Source: Enoplosus armatus (taxonomy: Eukaryota > Chordata > Actinopteri > Centrarchiformes > Enoplosidae). From it: a DNA stretch of 64,000 nt. Below, in pieces: positions 60,952-64,000 of this stretch (positions are counted from its first letter, which is position 1; the number at the start of each line of letters is the position of its first letter). The notes beneath the pieces were generated by a model, which made no database searches, was not told where the DNA came from, and saw nothing but the letters and a program-made list of their open reading frames with translations. The stretch is taken from contig NC_092181.1 in NCBI RefSeq assembly GCF_043641665.1, positions 22,080,463 through 22,144,462 on the forward strand, written 5' to 3'. The position numbers and the translations under genes are program-made.

Positions 60952-63656
60952 GTAAGCTTTTTCTTTAGTTTATCTTGTGTGGCAGCAGCATAAAACTGAA
61001 ATTCCTCTGTGGGTTTTGCCACACATTTGTAATGTATTACACATTCATGACAGCGAACATGGCAGCAAACCCCAGATGAAAAGGTGTAAAAGACATTTAA
61101 ACCATCTCACTTTGCTAGTTCAAACATTGGTCAGAGAAAGTCACACATACATTCAGCAATTTCAAAAGAATATTTCCAGTTGTGTGAAGTTGATGAGAAG
61201 TTTCCACCTGTTCATGAGTGGCACTTGGGAATGGGTAGAGACTTTCCACCAAGCCACATAATTACCAACAAACCTCAAACCAACACACAGATTGTATCAT
61301 ACTGTGTGTGTTTTCTCCTGTATAGTGTAGACTAAAATTATACTGTAAGACACAGAATGAAAGCAGGGCTGTGGCGGGGTTTGGTTTGTGAACAGCCTGA
61401 TGGAAAAAACAAGCCTACCTCTGCAAGACCAGAGAATTATTGTGCGTTATAGTACAGAAAAAAATGTTCCAGTAACACATTTATCAAACTATAAAAAAAT
61501 AGAGTTCTTTTACATTTAATATGCAGAATTAAACTGTAAGTGTGGGGTGACATGATTTTGTGTTCACACAGACAAATGATGTGGTGTAGTTTCAGTGTAA
61601 TAGGATTGAAGATTTCTAAAAAGGCTTTTAAAAGTCCTCTCCCGTATGCAGGCTATGTTGTTTATGTTGGTGAGTGAGGGGGTGTGTGACGGGGAGAGTT
61701 TGGGGGGCGTGTGTTGGAGAGGCACAGAACCAAATTCCTGCCTAATTTTAGAACTCCTTGAAAGAAAAAAGAGGGGAGGTTTGTCTTTCCCAGCTGTTTT
61801 TGTTCCTGCAGAAAATTGTTCGGAAAATACATGTTTGCAGGAAAATATCAACAATTCATGGTATTATTTAGTGATAGCTTGCTCTGAGACAGAGCAATCT
61901 TTCGACTTGTTTACCCCTCTTTCTGATGTTAAATACAAGTCCCATATATATTCTAGCATTTGTGCTTGCTCCTGCTCCTTGTTTACCTTTACCTTTGAGC
62001 CCAGCCCATCATAAACCTAAACTGGCTCAGTATGTTCCCCACACTCGAGTGTTACTTGCCTATAAGTTTGTACCTTAACAAATAACATACAGTTTGGCTG
62101 GCTTGTCAGTATCACAATAATATGAAATTAGTTTCATGTCCAAATTCAATGAAGAGTGCTAATGCAGCCTAGCAAAAAACTCATCTCCTGCAACTATATG
62201 TTAAAGCTGCCTCAAACATTAAATAATAATGGACTAAATAGTGCCGGAACATTTTAAAAGCACCATTTGTTATTGAGGTTCTTACATTTTCTCTAGTAAA
62301 AGTATGTTAAAGGAGCATGCCACCAATTACATACTAGTGGGGAAGAGTACTAGTCATCCTGTGAAAACAGTTGTTTAATGTCTTATTTGGCTCTGTAGGG
62401 AGCTTTCCAAAGTCTGAATAAAATAGCACTGATGACATTGTGGTGATGTCAAATTTATAAGAGAAAGCCTGCATTACAAACTTTGGGTATGAAGTTTAAA
62501 TTATGTGTTTTTTTTACTAGCCAGGGTCGATGTAATGGAAAGATGCTATCAAGTTGCATTATGGAAAATGTAGGATTCAGTGTTTTTAGAGCTTGGCCCA
62601 GTCTAGGGACTAAAAGTAAGCATATCTAGGCCGTTTCTGCTTTGATTTTGACCTTTTTCCCCATTTCTTTTGAATCCCCCAACTTTATGACAGTGCAGTA
62701 CTAAATCACTGGAGTAAAGTGACAAGCTTTCAGTCTCGATATAAAGTTAAATTGGTTTACATGCAGCCAACTGTTGCTGAACAGTGGGGAATATGGCTAT
62801 TTTTAAGTCCAGGGAGGGGAGAGGCCAAAGGAGGCTTCGTAGTAATGCTTGACCTCCAGACCTCCAGAGCTGTGGGCTGCGTAGGCCTCTCGTGCCTGGG
62901 TTATCAGGTACTTGGCAGGCCTGCCATCACTCTCTCCTAGCCTGAAGAGCAAAGCAGGCTGCAGATACAGAGGTTAATGATATAACTGTCTGAGTCCAGC
63001 CTTGTGTCAAAATGTCTTCAAATACCCATGTTCCTTCATTCTGTTGATTTAAACACACCTACTCTTTTCTGCAGTATAGTGTTAATACTGTGGCACAAAT
63101 ACTACTGTGCCTTGTGGTTTTAATTTCACCGTTAATCTTACTGTATCGCTCTCTTCTACAAATGCTTGTGAACACCAGTTGACCCAAACTCTCCACTGCT
63201 CCTAACCTCTCCCCTGGAGCACGGCTGAGGTCACTGCTAACATTGACTTATTTGAGTTGGATCCAGGGGATCAAATAGCGCCAAACATAACTTGTTATTT
63301 TTGTACTGTGGCAGTGGACAGAACCCTTGGATACAGCTCAGTGGTACGCTTGTTGAGAGTGAGTTTTTCTTTATGGGCAGCTGCTGTTGAAGAGAGAAAA
63401 TACCAAGTTACTCATACATATGCAGTGTTTCCCACAGAATTAGATTCTATCTGTGGTGGTAACTGAACTGAACAATATATACAGATCTAGTGCTTCACAT
63501 TGTGTAATTATATATATATATATACATTGCACCCTTTGTATGAACATCTTATTTTACGGGGCTTTCTGACAAAGATATTCCAATGCAACACCATATGAGA
63601 AGGTTTCAGGTCGGTGTTCTTTTTGAAGCTGGTTACTGAGGTCTGTTTTCACCTTA
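60952..63656 (+). other. tmem131l: tmem131l intron 3, left part
   Basis: No exon of the next TMEM131L block is recognised. A 122-codon open frame on + (61646-62014) overlaps a 96-codon one on - and neither resembles a known protein. A short (AT)n run lies at about 63508-63524. Confidence 0.5.
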
Positions 63657-63753
63657 GGATAATTACGCATTTTCTTTATATTAGTGCAGTTTGTGGTAAT
63701 GCTTTTTACAATACCACAAACTGCACTAATATAAAGAAAATGCGTAATTATCC
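63657..63753. repeat. Perfect 42-bp inverted repeat (hairpin, 13-base loop)
   Basis: The left arm 63657-63698 and right arm 63712-63753 are exact reverse complements, separated by 13 bases (63699-63711). A 19-base stretch of the right arm (63733-63751) is repeated directly at 63760-63778. Arms without mismatches suggest a recent origin. Confidence 0.95.
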
Positions 63754-63778
63754 TCAGAAAAAGAAAATGCGTAATTAT

Positions 63779-64000
63779 TTGTTGTGATTCTCTTACCCTG
63801 TTCATCATCGAGAAATCACGTCCACAGTTCACACTGGAAACTTGGATAACTAGTGCAATGCCCGCAAGGAGGCTCAGTCAGGGGTAGAGGTTGGCCCACT
63901 CGTCAAACTCTCTTGCCAGTAGACTCATGATCTCCTCTTGGTTCTTGTGCTTGAAACAGTATTTGGTTTACCATGGCATTAGTGTGTTGTATGTGTGTGT
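63779..64000 (+). other. tmem131l: tmem131l intron 3, right end of window
   Basis: No exon, RNA gene or clear repeat is recognised; a short (GT) run begins at the window edge. Confidence 0.4.

Noticed and set aside
61564..62014. Overlapping 122-codon (+) and 96-codon (-) ORFs in tmem131l intron 3
   Set aside because: No similarity to the next expected TMEM131L exon, no splice sites that keep phase, no domain.

Overview
This is eukaryotic DNA from a ray-finned fish, most likely a percomorph teleost. The evidence is small coding exons with GT-AG introns, long (CA)n/(GT)n microsatellites, and several dispersed repeat families that I recognise from teleost genomes: the 'gcttagcttagc' family, the 'gattaatc' family, the 'AGTGGTGGAA...TTCCACCACTG' family, and LINE tails ending in (TTCTGA)n. 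There is no sign of prokaryotic operons, CRISPR arrays or phage genes. Species cannot be told from sequence reading alone.

Three protein-coding genes lie head to tail on the + strand. (1) trim2 has its coding part at 27793-37835 in 11 coding exons giving 744 codons plus stop. It encodes a RING / B-box / coiled-coil / filamin / NHL E3 ubiquitin ligase. (2) mnd1 lies at 39982-53879 in 8 coding exons giving 205 codons plus stop. It encodes the meiotic recombination factor that partners HOP2. (3) The 5' end of tmem131l begins at 56337; three coding exons are visible and the gene runs off the right edge. I derived exon boundaries from splice sites and checked that reading phase is kept across every junction. 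The same order, TRIM2-MND1-TMEM131L, is found on human 4q31.3, so this is a conserved vertebrate block.

Layout. 1-9.6 kb: intergenic, with a ~0.9 kb foldback element at 385-1310, dispersed repeats, a truncated LINE 3' end and one doubtful exon. 9.6-27.7 kb: probable trim2 5' region, with several candidate non-coding or uORF-bearing first exons (ending near 9898, 16602, 21391 and 24712), a ~630-base polypyrimidine minisatellite and repeats. 27.7-38.4 kb: trim2 coding exons and 3' UTR. 39.4-54.5 kb: mnd1. 56.1-64 kb: start of tmem131l, with a perfect 42-bp palindrome in its third intron.

The three genes do not form a pathway. TRIM2 acts mainly in neurons, MND1 in meiosis and TMEM131L in the secretory/membrane system; they are neighbours by ancestry. 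I found no convincing undescribed multi-gene system. The most unusual items are structural: two long inverted repeats, one perfect hairpin, a nested transposon with a readable TA target duplication, a GC-AG intron in trim2, and candidate upstream exons that would create an overlapping uORF.
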